A stretch of DNA of 64,000 nucleotides, taken from positions 1 through 64,000 of the forward strand of contig CAYPNF010000046.1 in assembly GCA_964411985.1 (NCBI GenBank). Direction: 5' to 3'. The notes beneath the pieces were generated by a model that saw nothing but the letters and a program-made list of their open reading frames with translations, was not told the origin of the DNA and made no database searches. The DNA comes from CAYPNF01 sp964411985 (lineage in GTDB: Bacteria; Verrucomicrobiota; Verrucomicrobiia; Limisphaerales; J093). Both the position numbers and the translations under genes were made by a program. Positions 7,699-17,138 of the stretch are shown one piece after another; within the stretch, counting starts at the first letter, position 1; every line of letters begins with the position of its first letter.

Positions 7699-7726
7699 TT
7701 GACACTGCCTTTTGACGGGGGATACT
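7699..7726 (+). promoter_or_regulatory. Sigma70-like promoter, predicted leaderless
   Basis: A perfect -35 hexamer TTGACA (7699-7704), a 16-bp spacer and GATACT (7721-7726) as -10. A start site about 7 bp later would fall on the A of the ATG at 7733, giving a leaderless transcript. It fits the gene start chosen for the repeat protein. Confidence 0.45.
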
Positions 7727-7732
7727 GGACTT

Positions 7733-10700
7733 ATGTCCTCCTCTCCCTGCAAAGCGGTGGGTGTCGCGGTGGTGTTGGTTCTTGCTCTGTTCCTCTCATG
7801 GTTTGGGAAGGGACCCATTCGGCAGGGCGCTCAACAAGGCATGGCTAGCGTACCAACCCAGCCGCAGGCATCGAATGGGGCGACTGCGATGGGTCAGGCA
7901 GGGAAGGGGCCGGTGGGTCGGCAGGGTTGGTCCGTTCCGTTCGGGGGGGAATTCTGGCTACGCAACCAGGGCCCAGCCGAAGCCCAAAGGCCCTTTGATA
8001 TCGCCAAAGTTGTGGATCGGGTCTCGCATCGGTTTGAGTGGGACAGTCAGGCAGGAGGCTATCGGACAGAGGGTGTTGGGTATCGGCTTGCGCTGGAGTC
8101 GGGGGGCGTTCGGTTCGCTCCCTTCGAGCCAGGAACGGGGTCTGGCTCGGCGGGTCCCGAGTTTCAGATCCGTACGGTCGGCTATCGGCAGGGCTGGGCT
8201 GCCCGGGACTTGGTCCAGGCGGAGGCCTTGGATTGGACCGTGGCGGGGAACACCGCTCAAGTTCTGTTGGAACCTGTTCTAGGTCTGGTGGAACACTATG
8301 ATGCGCGGGCGGGCGGGGTGGAATTGACATGGGTTCTGGCTCAAGCCCCTTCGCAAGGGGGAGGTCTCTCACTGGAGGTAGCCGTCCAAGGTGCCGAGAC
8401 CTGGCAAGAAACGGCAAGCGGGCTGCATGCTGCTGGATCTGACGGGATTGCACGCATGCGGGTTGGGAGTCCGGTGGCGATCGATCGGAGCGGAAAGAAG
8501 TGGCCTTTGGGGATTGAGGCGACGGGTGCAGGTTTCGAGGTCGTCGTATCGGAGGAAGTATTGGCCCAGGCCTCCTTCCCGCTGGCGATCGATCCCCTCA
8601 TTAGCCCGGAGTTTGGCATGGACCAGCCGATTGCCTCCACACCTTCGGGCCTGCGATCAACGCCGGTGGTGGCTGCGGGGGACGATTCGTACTTAGTGGC
8701 GTGGGTGCAAGGAAAAGGTAATATCCTGGATCCAGGAATCTATGCGGCGCGCTTCGATGCGAACGGTCAGATGCTAGACCCCTACGGTGTCTTGCTTAGT
8801 TCCGCTGCCGGGGAGCAGAGCGTCTGCAGTGTGGCCTCGATCCGCAACGAGTTTCTGGTCGTTTGGTCTGCGCCGAGGGGAACGTCGACCACGGATTGGG
8901 ATCTGCTGGGCGTGCGGATTCGTGGGGACGGAACTTTGTTGGACGCTACTCCGCTTCCGGTGGCTGCAGTGGCCGGCAGCGTGCAGAGTTCCCCGGCGGT
9001 GGCTTCCAACGGAGACAACTACCTGGTAGTATGGCGCGATAGCCGGTCCACGGGCATTTACGGGAGCACCGTGAGCACCAACGGGGTGATTTTCCCGAGC
9101 AACGGCATGCCCATCTCCGCGGCTGTCAATGACCAATACACCCCGAGCGTAGCTGCTTTGAACACCAATTACCTCGTGGTCTGGCAGGATTATCGCAAGG
9201 CCACCTCCAGCCAGTACTACTCCGACATCTATGGTGCGCGTGTGACCGGAGGAGGCGTGCTGATGGATACGAACGGGATTGCCATTTGTACGCGCACGAA
9301 TTCTCAATACCACCCTTCCGTCGCTGCCGGAGTGACGAATTATTTCGTCGTCTGGGAAGACTCTGATCGTGACGGCAACGACGTGACTGGGGCGAGAGTG
9401 AGCGCTGAAGGTGTGGTGTTGGACCCTGTTCCATTGAGCCTGAGTCACGTCCCTGGCATGCAGGCTAACCCGGTGGTGGCCAAAGCAGCGAATGGGTTTC
9501 TTGTGGCGTGGCAGGAGTATCACAACAGTCCCACCAACGACTTCGCTGGGGCGGTGTTCATTATGGGCGTGACCGAAGAAGGTATCGTTGAGGGCGTGGG
9601 AGCTCCCATGGGAGTAGGGATTCTCCGGTCGGCCAGCGCTCAGGCGACTCCGTCCTTGGCGGTGCGCGGACTCCAAGTGTTGGTTGTGTGGGAGGACTTC
9701 AGCAATTCCGAAGGTTTTATGCAGTCGGAGATCCAGGCCGCCAGGCTGGATCTGGGAAGTGGCGCGTTGGTTCAGCCGGCATTCGTGGTGTCGTCTGCTG
9801 TCAACGGGCAGGCCACTCCGGCCAGCGCCAGCATCGGCACCAACTTCCTGGTGGTATGGGCCGACGACCGGAATCAGTCCGCGACGGGTATGGATATCTA
9901 CGGCGCCCTGGTCGGCCTGGATGGCAGCTTAGGGACGACCTCCGCGCTTGCGATCAGCACGGCGGTGAATCGTCAGTTCCGGCCGGCCGTGGCGGTCTCG
10001 GGGACGAACTACCTGGTGGCCTGGGCGGATTACCGAAACACTCCTCCCAACGCCAACCACGCCGACATTTATGGTTCTCTGGTGACCGGCGTGGGAGAGG
10101 TTCTTCACCCAGCCGGCATTCCTGTTTGCACGGCCACGAATGACCAAACCTCCCCTGCCATCAGCCCTTTGAACGATGGTTACCTGGTGGTTTGGCAGGA
10201 TGCCCGTGCGAGTTCGGGTACCACGACGAAACTGGACATCTACGGTAGTCGTGTTAGCGCTAGCGGAGACGTGCTGGCCTCCGCAGGTGTGCCAATCTGC
10301 ACCCAAGCCGCCAACCAGACCACACCAGCGGCCGCCGGTGATGCTGGTCAAGCGCTGGTGGTATGGACTGATGCCAGGAACGGTGCTGCCACCGACATCT
10401 ACGGTACACGTCTGGATGCAGGTGGACAAGTGATGGACACCAATGCGATTGCCATCTGCCGAGCCTCGTTGCAACAGAGCGCTCCTGCGGTGGCGGCGAA
10501 CGGCGTGGGGTACCTGGTGGTATGGGCCGATACGAGAAAGGGTGCCAACAACCCGGATATCTACGGGACTTTCGTGGGACTGGATGGTTCGGTGCAGGCA
10601 ACGGATGACTTGGCTATTCGGGTGGCTCCGGGCCAGCAGTCTGCTCCGTCGGTGACTTCCCAAAGATCGGACTACGTTGTGGCGTGGCAGGAATCCAATC

Positions 10701-11131
10701 CGGGCACCACACAAGGCGTGGATATCTATGCGGCCTGGATTGGCGCGAGTGGATCGGGGCTGGGGGCGTTTCCGTTGTTGGTGAACACGAAGTCCTTTGA
10801 CCAGTCGGAGCCGGTGCTAGCCACGGGCACGGGCGGTCGGGTGTTGATTGCGAGCCAGGGTGTTGGCTATTCCGCCCCACGCGCGGTCGGTAACGTCCTG
10901 CAAGTGGAATTGTTGCCGCGGCTGGACTTGGCGGGCGTGTCGGTGATCGGCCAGTTCGAGTTTCGCCTGCGCCGCGCCGCCGGTGCCACCTATGTGGTGG
11001 AGTCATCCGAGGACCTCCTCACCTGGACACCCCGGTGGACCAATGCCCTGAGCGATGCCACCTTCCTTTTCTCTGATGCTGCCAGCACCAACACTTCTCA
11101 CCGCTTCTACCGTGCGATTCTACTGCCATGA
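7733..11131 (+). CDS. Large secreted LVVW-repeat (beta-propeller-like) protein
   Basis: A 1132-residue exported protein. Residues about 8-22 (VGVAVVLVLALFLSWFG) form a signal sequence or anchor. Residues about 60-280 are an N-terminal beta-rich domain ending in FPLAIDPLISPEF. From about 300 to 1040 runs a series of roughly 12 imperfect units of 55-65 residues, each with a core such as YLVVWADxR, then DIYGxxV, then a segment like AICTxTNxQxxPAVA; this pattern suggests one or two beta-propellers. The last 80 residues (YVVESSEDLLTWTPRW onward) are the verrucomicrobial C-terminal domain seen on many secreted proteins. Its role is unknown; surface attachment or binding is plausible. The stop overlaps the start of the following SGNH hydrolase as ATGA, so the two are one transcription unit. 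Confidence 0.85.
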   Translation: MSSSPCKAVGVAVVLVLALFLSWFGKGPIRQGAQQGMASVPTQPQASNGATAMGQAGKGPVGRQGWSVPFGGEFWLRNQGPAEAQRPFDIAKVVDRVSHRFEWDSQAGGYRTEGVGYRLALESGGVRFAPFEPGTGSGSAGPEFQIRTVGYRQGWAARDLVQAEALDWTVAGNTAQVLLEPVLGLVEHYDARAGGVELTWVLAQAPSQGGGLSLEVAVQGAETWQETASGLHAAGSDGIARMRVGSPVAIDRSGKKWPLGIEATGAGFEVVVSEEVLAQASFPLAIDPLISPEFGMDQPIASTPSGLRSTPVVAAGDDSYLVAWVQGKGNILDPGIYAARFDANGQMLDPYGVLLSSAAGEQSVCSVASIRNEFLVVWSAPRGTSTTDWDLLGVRIRGDGTLLDATPLPVAAVAGSVQSSPAVASNGDNYLVVWRDSRSTGIYGSTVSTNGVIFPSNGMPISAAVNDQYTPSVAALNTNYLVVWQDYRKATSSQYYSDIYGARVTGGGVLMDTNGIAICTRTNSQYHPSVAAGVTNYFVVWEDSDRDGNDVTGARVSAEGVVLDPVPLSLSHVPGMQANPVVAKAANGFLVAWQEYHNSPTNDFAGAVFIMGVTEEGIVEGVGAPMGVGILRSASAQATPSLAVRGLQVLVVWEDFSNSEGFMQSEIQAARLDLGSGALVQPAFVVSSAVNGQATPASASIGTNFLVVWADDRNQSATGMDIYGALVGLDGSLGTTSALAISTAVNRQFRPAVAVSGTNYLVAWADYRNTPPNANHADIYGSLVTGVGEVLHPAGIPVCTATNDQTSPAISPLNDGYLVVWQDARASSGTTTKLDIYGSRVSASGDVLASAGVPICTQAANQTTPAAAGDAGQALVVWTDARNGAATDIYGTRLDAGGQVMDTNAIAICRASLQQSAPAVAANGVGYLVVWADTRKGANNPDIYGTFVGLDGSVQATDDLAIRVAPGQQSAPSVTSQRSDYVVAWQESNPGTTQGVDIYAAWIGASGSGLGAFPLLVNTKSFDQSEPVLATGTGGRVLIASQGVGYSAPRAVGNVLQVELLPRLDLAGVSVIGQFEFRLRRAAGATYVVESSEDLLTWTPRWTNALSDATFLFSDAASTNTSHRFYRAILLP

Positions 11132-11778
11132 AGACTCTTCCTTTTGTCCTTTTGCTCTGCATTTCCTTCCTGGTCCCCGTGGATGCGGTGCAAGCCCAGG
11201 TCATCAAAGTGGCCTGCATCGGCGATAGCATCACCGAGGGTGCCGGCGTGGACAACGCTGCGGTGAACGCCTATCCCATCGTGCTCGGAAGACTATTGGG
11301 CACGAACTACCAAACTCGCAACTTTGGTTTGGGTGGTCGCACCCTCCTGCGCAATGGAGACGTTCCCTACTGGAAAGAAGCTGCGTTCAAGAACGCTACC
11401 AACTATGGTCCGAACATCGTCACGATCAAACTGGGAACGAACGATTCCAAGCCGCAGAATTGGAAATACAAAGACCAGTTTGCCCGGGACCTTCGCGACA
11501 TGGTGGACGTTTTTGCGAGCCTGCCTTCGCATCCACAGGTGATTCTCTGCCTTCCTGTTCCGGCGTATTCGGTGCAGTTCGACATCAACCCGGACATTAT
11601 CCGCACCGAGATCATTCCGATCATCAAGGCGGTGGCGAAGGAGAAAGGCCTGATGACCGTCGACCTCTATTCCGCTTTAAGCGGCCGACCGGATCTCTTT
11701 CCGGACAACATCCATCCCAACGCCGCCGGGGCTGCCATCATCGCGAAGACCCTGCATGGCGCGCTCCTAGTGCGGTAG
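11128..11778 (+). CDS. Secreted SGNH/GDSL hydrolase
   Basis: A 216-residue protein with a cleavable signal peptide (MKTLPFVLLLCISFLVPVDA). SGNH blocks are complete: IGDSITEGAG with nucleophile Ser34, the block II Gly in NFGLGGRT, Asn in LGTNDSK, and the Asp-x-x-His pair in DNIHPNAAG (about Asp193, His196). The family removes acyl groups from lipids or polysaccharides; verrucomicrobial members are often carbohydrate esterases. The ATGA overlap with the upstream repeat protein implies coupled translation, so the enzyme may act with that protein outside the cytoplasm. Substrate cannot be told from sequence. Confidence 0.9.
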   Translation: MKTLPFVLLLCISFLVPVDAVQAQVIKVACIGDSITEGAGVDNAAVNAYPIVLGRLLGTNYQTRNFGLGGRTLLRNGDVPYWKEAAFKNATNYGPNIVTIKLGTNDSKPQNWKYKDQFARDLRDMVDVFASLPSHPQVILCLPVPAYSVQFDINPDIIRTEIIPIIKAVAKEKGLMTVDLYSALSGRPDLFPDNIHPNAAGAAIIAKTLHGALLVR

Positions 11779-12099
11779 ACTGTGTCGGGAGTCTCCGGGG
11801 ATTGTTATCCGCAGAGCCTCACAGATTTGCGCAGATGTTCGGATGGGAAATGACTCGAACAAGCCGTTGCAGCGGGACTAAATGGGGCACTTGTTGACCT
11901 CTTGGGTTTCGAAGAGCTGCTTCCCCCAACCAGAAGGCGCTCAGCGAGGAATTGCCAAGCGCCTGACTTCTATCCAGGAGACAGCGTGCGCCGTCTCCTT
12001 ACCTCACCAGTAGGCCTCGTTTGTCGGGTTGTCAAACGACGAGGCGGAATATATCGTTGGCTGCGTAACACTCAGCCTTTGATCTAGTTCTGGAGCCTT
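11779..12099. other. Intergenic stretch with two hairpins
   Basis: No credible gene in this 321-bp gap. Two inverted repeats precede the oxidoreductase gene: GGAGAC...GTCTCC (11977-11998, with an inner GCG/CGC pair and tiny loop) and CCTCGTTTG...CAAACGACGAGG (12015-12044, with a 2-nt bulge). They could be a terminator pair or a leader structure; no T-run follows either. Confidence 0.4.
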
Positions 12100-13491
12100 A
12101 TGAAACGTCGTAATTTCTTGCGTGTCGGTGCGGGCACCCTGGCCGCCGTGACCCTGGTCCCGCGATATGTCTTGGGGGGACCCCGGTTTGTGGCTCCCAG
12201 CGAGCGGGTCAACATCGCAATTATCGGGGCGGGAGGCCAGGGCCGCACCAATGTCCGAGCCCTTTTCAACGAACCCAGCGCGCGCATCATGGCCGTGTGC
12301 GACCCGAACGAGCAGGACGACTACACCCCCTTCTATTACAAAGGAAAGGCGGGGCGCAAACCGGTGAAAGAGGAGGTGGAAAGCCACTACTCCAAGGAGA
12401 ATCCCCAATTCCGTTGCGCTGAGTACGTGGATTTTCGGGAAATGCTCCAGAAGGAGAAGTCGATCGACGCGGTGTTGTGTGCAACACCCGACCATCTGCA
12501 CGCGTTGGTGAGTATCACCGCTATGCGCCTGGGCAAACACGTGTATTGCGAGAAACCGCTCACGCACAACATCTGGGAAGCCCGCTTGGTGGCAAAAGTG
12601 GCCAAAGAAACCGGAGTCGCAACCCAGATGGGCAACCAGGGGCATTCAGGGGATGGGATCCGGACCACTTGCGAGTGGATCTGGGATGGAGCCATCGGTG
12701 ACGTCCGAGAGGTGCATGCTTGGAGTGGAGCAGGGGGTCCTCCTCGACGGCCCGTCGGACGCCCAACCGAGACCCCGCCGGTGCCCGCGACCCTGAATTG
12801 GGATCTCTGGCTGGGCCCTCGCGCCGTGCGCCCGTACCATCCCTCCTATGCCCCGGCCCGCTGGCGGGGTTATTGGGATTTCGGAACGTCGACGATTGGA
12901 GACATGGGCTGTCACAATCTGGATCCAGCAGTGTGGGCCTTGGATTTACACAATCCGGTGAGCGTGGAGGCTTCGACGCCTTATGTGGATTCCTATACAA
13001 CTTCTCCCTGCAACCTGGTGCGATACCGGTTCGCCGCGCGAGGTAAGATGCCGCCCGTGAAGGTGGTTTGGTACGATGGAGGCTTGCTTCCGGAGCGGCC
13101 GGAGGACTTGCCTGACGAGGACAAGTTGGGAGCCGACAACAACGGGATTCTTTTCCTGGGGGACAAGGGGGTGATCATGTGCCCTGGCTGGGGTGGACCA
13201 CCGAGGATTTTGCCCGATGCCAAAATGGACGCCTATAAGCGTCCAGTGAAGACGCTGTCACGCCCCAAGGGGCATCATCGGGATTGGCTGGAAGCGTGCA
13301 AAGGTGGACCGCCCGCGAGTGCCAACTTTGAGTACGGAGCCAGGATTACGGAGTTGGTGTTGCTGGGGAACCTCGCAGTGCGGGCGCGCAAGAAGCTCTA
13401 CTGGGACGCGGTCAACATGAAGGCCACGAATGCCCCGGAGAGCGAGGCGTGGATCAAGGAGGAGTACCGGGAAGGGTGGGGGATCTCCTAA
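12100..13491 (+). CDS. Tat-exported Gfo/Idh/MocA family oxidoreductase
   Basis: A 463-residue protein. The N-terminus MKRRNFLRVGAGTLAAVTLV carries a twin-arginine motif (RRNFL) with a short hydrophobic stretch. The Rossmann motif IAIIGAGGQGR (about 38-48) follows, then ATPDHLHA and the family signature CEKPLTHN with its catalytic-region Lys. The C-terminal half is the larger Gfo/Idh/MocA fold. Such enzymes bind NAD(P) tightly and oxidise or epimerise sugars; Verrucomicrobiota and Planctomycetota carry many Tat-exported paralogues probably acting on plant or algal glycans. GGAG lies just before the ATG. The gene converges with mfd, with only 5 bp between the stops. Confidence 0.92.
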   Translation: MKRRNFLRVGAGTLAAVTLVPRYVLGGPRFVAPSERVNIAIIGAGGQGRTNVRALFNEPSARIMAVCDPNEQDDYTPFYYKGKAGRKPVKEEVESHYSKENPQFRCAEYVDFREMLQKEKSIDAVLCATPDHLHALVSITAMRLGKHVYCEKPLTHNIWEARLVAKVAKETGVATQMGNQGHSGDGIRTTCEWIWDGAIGDVREVHAWSGAGGPPRRPVGRPTETPPVPATLNWDLWLGPRAVRPYHPSYAPARWRGYWDFGTSTIGDMGCHNLDPAVWALDLHNPVSVEASTPYVDSYTTSPCNLVRYRFAARGKMPPVKVVWYDGGLLPERPEDLPDEDKLGADNNGILFLGDKGVIMCPGWGGPPRILPDAKMDAYKRPVKTLSRPKGHHRDWLEACKGGPPASANFEYGARITELVLLGNLAVRARKKLYWDAVNMKATNAPESEAWIKEEYREGWGIS

Positions 13492-13496
13492 CTGGA

Positions 13497-16400
13497 TCAG
13501 TAAACCGCGAGTAGGTAGCGTTTGATTTCGTTGAGCTTGGCCTTGGCGGTGACTTTGGTCAGCCGGGGGAACTTGCCGCCTACCATGATATAGTCGCCGT
13601 TCCGGGTCATCATCAGCTTGTCCCCTCTTGTTTCCATTTCGGTGATCCTTCGTTCGGCCGCCAACTGACGAAGGACCGCGACCTGGAAGAGAAAATCCAC
13701 CGCAGGGGGGAGGGGACCAAAGCGATCCCGTAATTCCTGTTTGATGGCCTCGAGAGCCGACGCGTCCTGAACCTGGGCGAGCTTGCGGTAGATCTCGATC
13801 CTCTGTTGCGGTTCCGGGATGTAGGTAAGTGGCAGGCAGGCGCAAGGGCGGCCATCGCCATCGACCATGGGGTGCAGTTCCCTACTCGTGCTGGGGTCCT
13901 CGTTTCCCTTGGACTCTCCGGCGGAGAATGCGGCGAGGCTGAGGAAATCAAAGTGTGTGTTGACTTCCACTCGCTGACGCACTGGTTCTCCCTTGAGGAC
14001 CGCGACGCTCTGTTTGAGAAGGTGGCAGTATAATTCGAAACCCACCGCGGTGATATGGCCGCTCTGTTCTGAGCCCAGCAGGTTCCCGGCGCCACGGATC
14101 TCAAGGTCGCGCATGGCGATCTTGAATCCGCTGCCCGGCTTGGAAAACTGCTGGATGGCGTTGATCCGCTTCCGGGCGTCCGCCAGGAGTCCGGCATGGC
14201 GAGGGATGAGCAAGTAGGCGTAGGCCTGGTGCTTGTAGCGGCCCACTCGCCCGCGCAGTTGGTACAGGTCGCTCAGGCCGAAACGGTCGGCACGGTCGAT
14301 GATGATGGTGTTGGCGTTGGGGATGTCGATGCCGCTCTCAATGATGGTGGTGGAGAGCAAGATGTCCGACTGGCCCGAGATGAAGCGGCCCATCACTTCC
14401 TCAAGTTCGCCTGCCTCCATTTGGCCGTGCCCCACCTCAACGCGCGCGCGGGGTACCAGCGTCCGGATCTTTGCCGCCACCGCGAGGATGTCAAAGATGC
14501 GGTTGTGCAGATAGAACACCTGGCCGCCCCGGTTCAGCTCCCGCTGCATCGCATCGCGGATCAGGCGCTCGTCATAGGCCGCGATGATGGTCTCGACCGG
14601 AAGCCGGTCTTGGGGCGGGGTTTCGATCGTGCTCATGTCTCGCGCGCCGGTCAGCGCGAGGTAGAGGGTGCGGGGGATGGGCGTGGCGGTGAGGGTGAGC
14701 ACATCCACCATTTTGCGCATCTGCTTGAGCTTTTCCTTGTGCATCACCCCGAACCGTTGTTCTTCGTCCACAACCACCAGCCCAAGATCCTTGAAGACCA
14801 CATCTTCCTGAAGCAGGCGGTGAGTTCCGATCACCACATCCACCACTCCGCGCGCCAGATCGGAGATCACCTGGTCCTGTTCGCGCCGCGTGCGAAACCG
14901 CGACAGCATCTCGACGCGCACCGGGTAGTCAGCTACGCGTTCACGGAAGGTGTTGTAATGCTGCTGGGCCAAAACTGTGGTGGGAACTAGGATGGCGACC
15001 TGTTTGCCGGCGAGCACTGATTTGAACGTGGCCCGGATCGCCACCTCCGTCTTGCCAAACCCGACGTCGCCGCAAACCAAACGATCCATCGGTTTGGGCT
15101 GTTCCATGTCGACCTTCGTTTGGTGAATGGCATGGAGTTGATCGATCGTTTCCTCGTAAAGGAACGCGCTTTCAAACTCCCGTTGCCATGGGTGTTCTGG
15201 AGGAAACGCGTATCCGACCTGGGAAGCGCGCGCCGCCTGCAGTCCCAGCAATTCCGCAGCGAGGTCGCGAACCGCCTCGGTTGCCTGGGCCTTGGCTTTG
15301 GCCCAACGGGTCCCGGTTAGAGTGTTCAGAGGCGGCCGGGCTCGGCCAGCGCCAACGTACTTGCTCACCAAGTGCGCTTCAGTGACCGGCACATAGAGCT
15401 TTGGAGCGGGATCCTCCGGTCTGGCAGGGGCATACTCCAGCACCAGGCATTCTTCTCCCCCTCGGTCGGACGTTGTCGCCCCTGGCTTGGTGCTCGGCGA
15501 AGCGCTGAGGCGCTGCAGTCCATGGTACTTGCCGATTCCGTACTGAAGGTGAACAACATAGTCGCCCTCCTCGAGTTCGGAGAAATTGATGTCGAGAGCA
15601 GAACGCGAGGCGCTGGCATGCGACTGCCGCATCCTCCGCGGGCGTTGGATTCTGTAACGGCCGAAGACTTCCGCGTCCGTTACCACCACCAGTTTCGCTT
15701 CTTCGGATAGGAAACCGCGAGAGAGGCTACCTAAGCGCAACTGCAATCCAGCTTTGGATGGGTCGCCAAACCCATATTCCGACCAGATCTCGCTGAAGCG
15801 CTGGCGCTCGCCCTCATTGTTGCAGAAAAGGTGAACTCCGTAATCCTGACGCACCCAGCGGTGCAGTTGGGAGAAGAAGTCTTTTCGCTGCAGTTCCACG
15901 ACCTGGACGTCGGGGAGACGCTCTCCGATGGGGCGGTACAGATCCAGGCCGGTAAGAGAGAGCGAGAGAGCGTTGGTCTCGGCGCAGTCGATCTCGTACT
16001 CGTCCCGCTCGTCCAGTTCTGCCCATCGGATCCCTCTCGTTCGGAGTGACTCCTTCAGTTGACCCCACTGGACGTGGAAACGGTCTTGGTCCGGGATCTG
16101 GCTCTGGTATTGCTCTGCCGCAGACTCACAGCGGACGGGATTGCTGAACAGCACCAGGCTGCCTGAAGGAAGATAGTCGAGGAGCGTGGCGAGGGCTTTG
16201 GAATCTGTCCCGGTGGATTGGGAGAACCAACGTTGGAGGATGCCAAGTTCCCCGGCTGGCGCGAGGGAGATCTCGCCAACTTCCTCCCGCGACAACTGAG
16301 TGGAGGGGTCAAAGAGACGCAGCGATTCCAACTCATTCCCAAAGAACTCAAGCCGCACCGGCCAGGCGTTCGCCAGAGGGAACACGTCCAGGATCCCACC

Positions 16401-17003
16401 CCGGAGCGAGATTTCGCCCTTTTGCGTCACCTTAGCCTCCGGCTCATAAGATTGGTCCTCCAGCCACTCGACCAGATCGAGGGGATCGATCGTATCCCCT
16501 TTCTTCAGGATGCGCGTGTGTTCCCGGAGCCATTGGGCTGGCAGGGTACGTTGCAGGAGTGCCGGTACCGAGGTGATGACCACCGGGCGTGACGCTCCAG
16601 AGGCAGACAGCCCGCTCAGCGCACTCAGGGTTTGCAGGCGGTCACTGATCACATCCGCATGCGGGAGCCTTGCTTCATGGGGGAGAATTTCCCAGGAGGG
16701 GAAGAACAACGCGCGAGGCGTTGCAGTGGAAGGGGTATCGGCAGTCCCGATCGAAATCCAGGTCAGGAAGTCCTGGAGGAAGGTCTCCTGGGTCTTGAGT
16801 CCATCCGCCACCAGCACCACGGGACGTTCGCGTGCGCCTCCGGCGGCAAGGGCGGCGAGCAGGGGGTGCGCGGCTTCATGGACGCGGATAGCCTGACAAT
16901 AGACTTCCTCCTCCGAGCGCCTCAGCCAAGAGGCTATGGCGGGAGTTGCCCTGAGAACGGCCAGTGGATCCAGCCTGGCCGAAGGTTTATCCAAGGATCC
17001 CAA
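13497..17003 (-). CDS. mfd: Transcription-repair coupling factor Mfd
   Basis: A 1168-residue Mfd, the usual family length. It has the degenerate UvrB-like N-terminal modules, the CarD/RNA-polymerase interaction domain (EEGDYVVHLQYGIGKYHGL), an SF2 translocase with Walker A GDVGFGKTE, DEEQ box VVVDEEQRFG, TATPIPRTLYLAL, QLRGRVGR in motif VI, and the C-terminal TRCF domain (DRFGPLPPAVDFL). It displaces RNA polymerase stalled at DNA lesions and recruits UvrA. The start is uncertain: the only upstream-most option after an in-frame stop is TTG at 17003, with a second TTG three codons later; neither has a clear ribosome binding site. It is divergent from pyrF. Confidence 0.97.
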   Translation of the reverse strand: MGSLDKPSARLDPLAVLRATPAIASWLRRSEEEVYCQAIRVHEAAHPLLAALAAGGARERPVVLVADGLKTQETFLQDFLTWISIGTADTPSTATPRALFFPSWEILPHEARLPHADVISDRLQTLSALSGLSASGASRPVVITSVPALLQRTLPAQWLREHTRILKKGDTIDPLDLVEWLEDQSYEPEAKVTQKGEISLRGGILDVFPLANAWPVRLEFFGNELESLRLFDPSTQLSREEVGEISLAPAGELGILQRWFSQSTGTDSKALATLLDYLPSGSLVLFSNPVRCESAAEQYQSQIPDQDRFHVQWGQLKESLRTRGIRWAELDERDEYEIDCAETNALSLSLTGLDLYRPIGERLPDVQVVELQRKDFFSQLHRWVRQDYGVHLFCNNEGERQRFSEIWSEYGFGDPSKAGLQLRLGSLSRGFLSEEAKLVVVTDAEVFGRYRIQRPRRMRQSHASASRSALDINFSELEEGDYVVHLQYGIGKYHGLQRLSASPSTKPGATTSDRGGEECLVLEYAPARPEDPAPKLYVPVTEAHLVSKYVGAGRARPPLNTLTGTRWAKAKAQATEAVRDLAAELLGLQAARASQVGYAFPPEHPWQREFESAFLYEETIDQLHAIHQTKVDMEQPKPMDRLVCGDVGFGKTEVAIRATFKSVLAGKQVAILVPTTVLAQQHYNTFRERVADYPVRVEMLSRFRTRREQDQVISDLARGVVDVVIGTHRLLQEDVVFKDLGLVVVDEEQRFGVMHKEKLKQMRKMVDVLTLTATPIPRTLYLALTGARDMSTIETPPQDRLPVETIIAAYDERLIRDAMQRELNRGGQVFYLHNRIFDILAVAAKIRTLVPRARVEVGHGQMEAGELEEVMGRFISGQSDILLSTTIIESGIDIPNANTIIIDRADRFGLSDLYQLRGRVGRYKHQAYAYLLIPRHAGLLADARKRINAIQQFSKPGSGFKIAMRDLEIRGAGNLLGSEQSGHITAVGFELYCHLLKQSVAVLKGEPVRQRVEVNTHFDFLSLAAFSAGESKGNEDPSTSRELHPMVDGDGRPCACLPLTYIPEPQQRIEIYRKLAQVQDASALEAIKQELRDRFGPLPPAVDFLFQVAVLRQLAAERRITEMETRGDKLMMTRNGDYIMVGGKFPRLTKVTAKAKLNEIKRYLLAVY

Positions 17004-17138
17004 TCGGGTTCAACTTCGCTCTACCGCCGATGGCCGTCAACGTTCAAAAGCGGCACCCTACAGACCACCCACCTATGCATCGCGCTTGGCCCCGTTTCTT
17101 CGCTGACAAGGCTTGGGGAATCTGCTTTCATTGCACCC

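Noticed and set aside
8774..9676. A 300-codon minus-strand frame inside the LVVW-repeat gene
   Set aside because: Antisense to a repetitive coding region; the apparent pattern mirrors the repeats.
16632..17138. Upstream extension of pyrF in the same open frame
   Set aside because: It is antisense to mfd; OMP decarboxylase homology starts exactly at ATG 17139.
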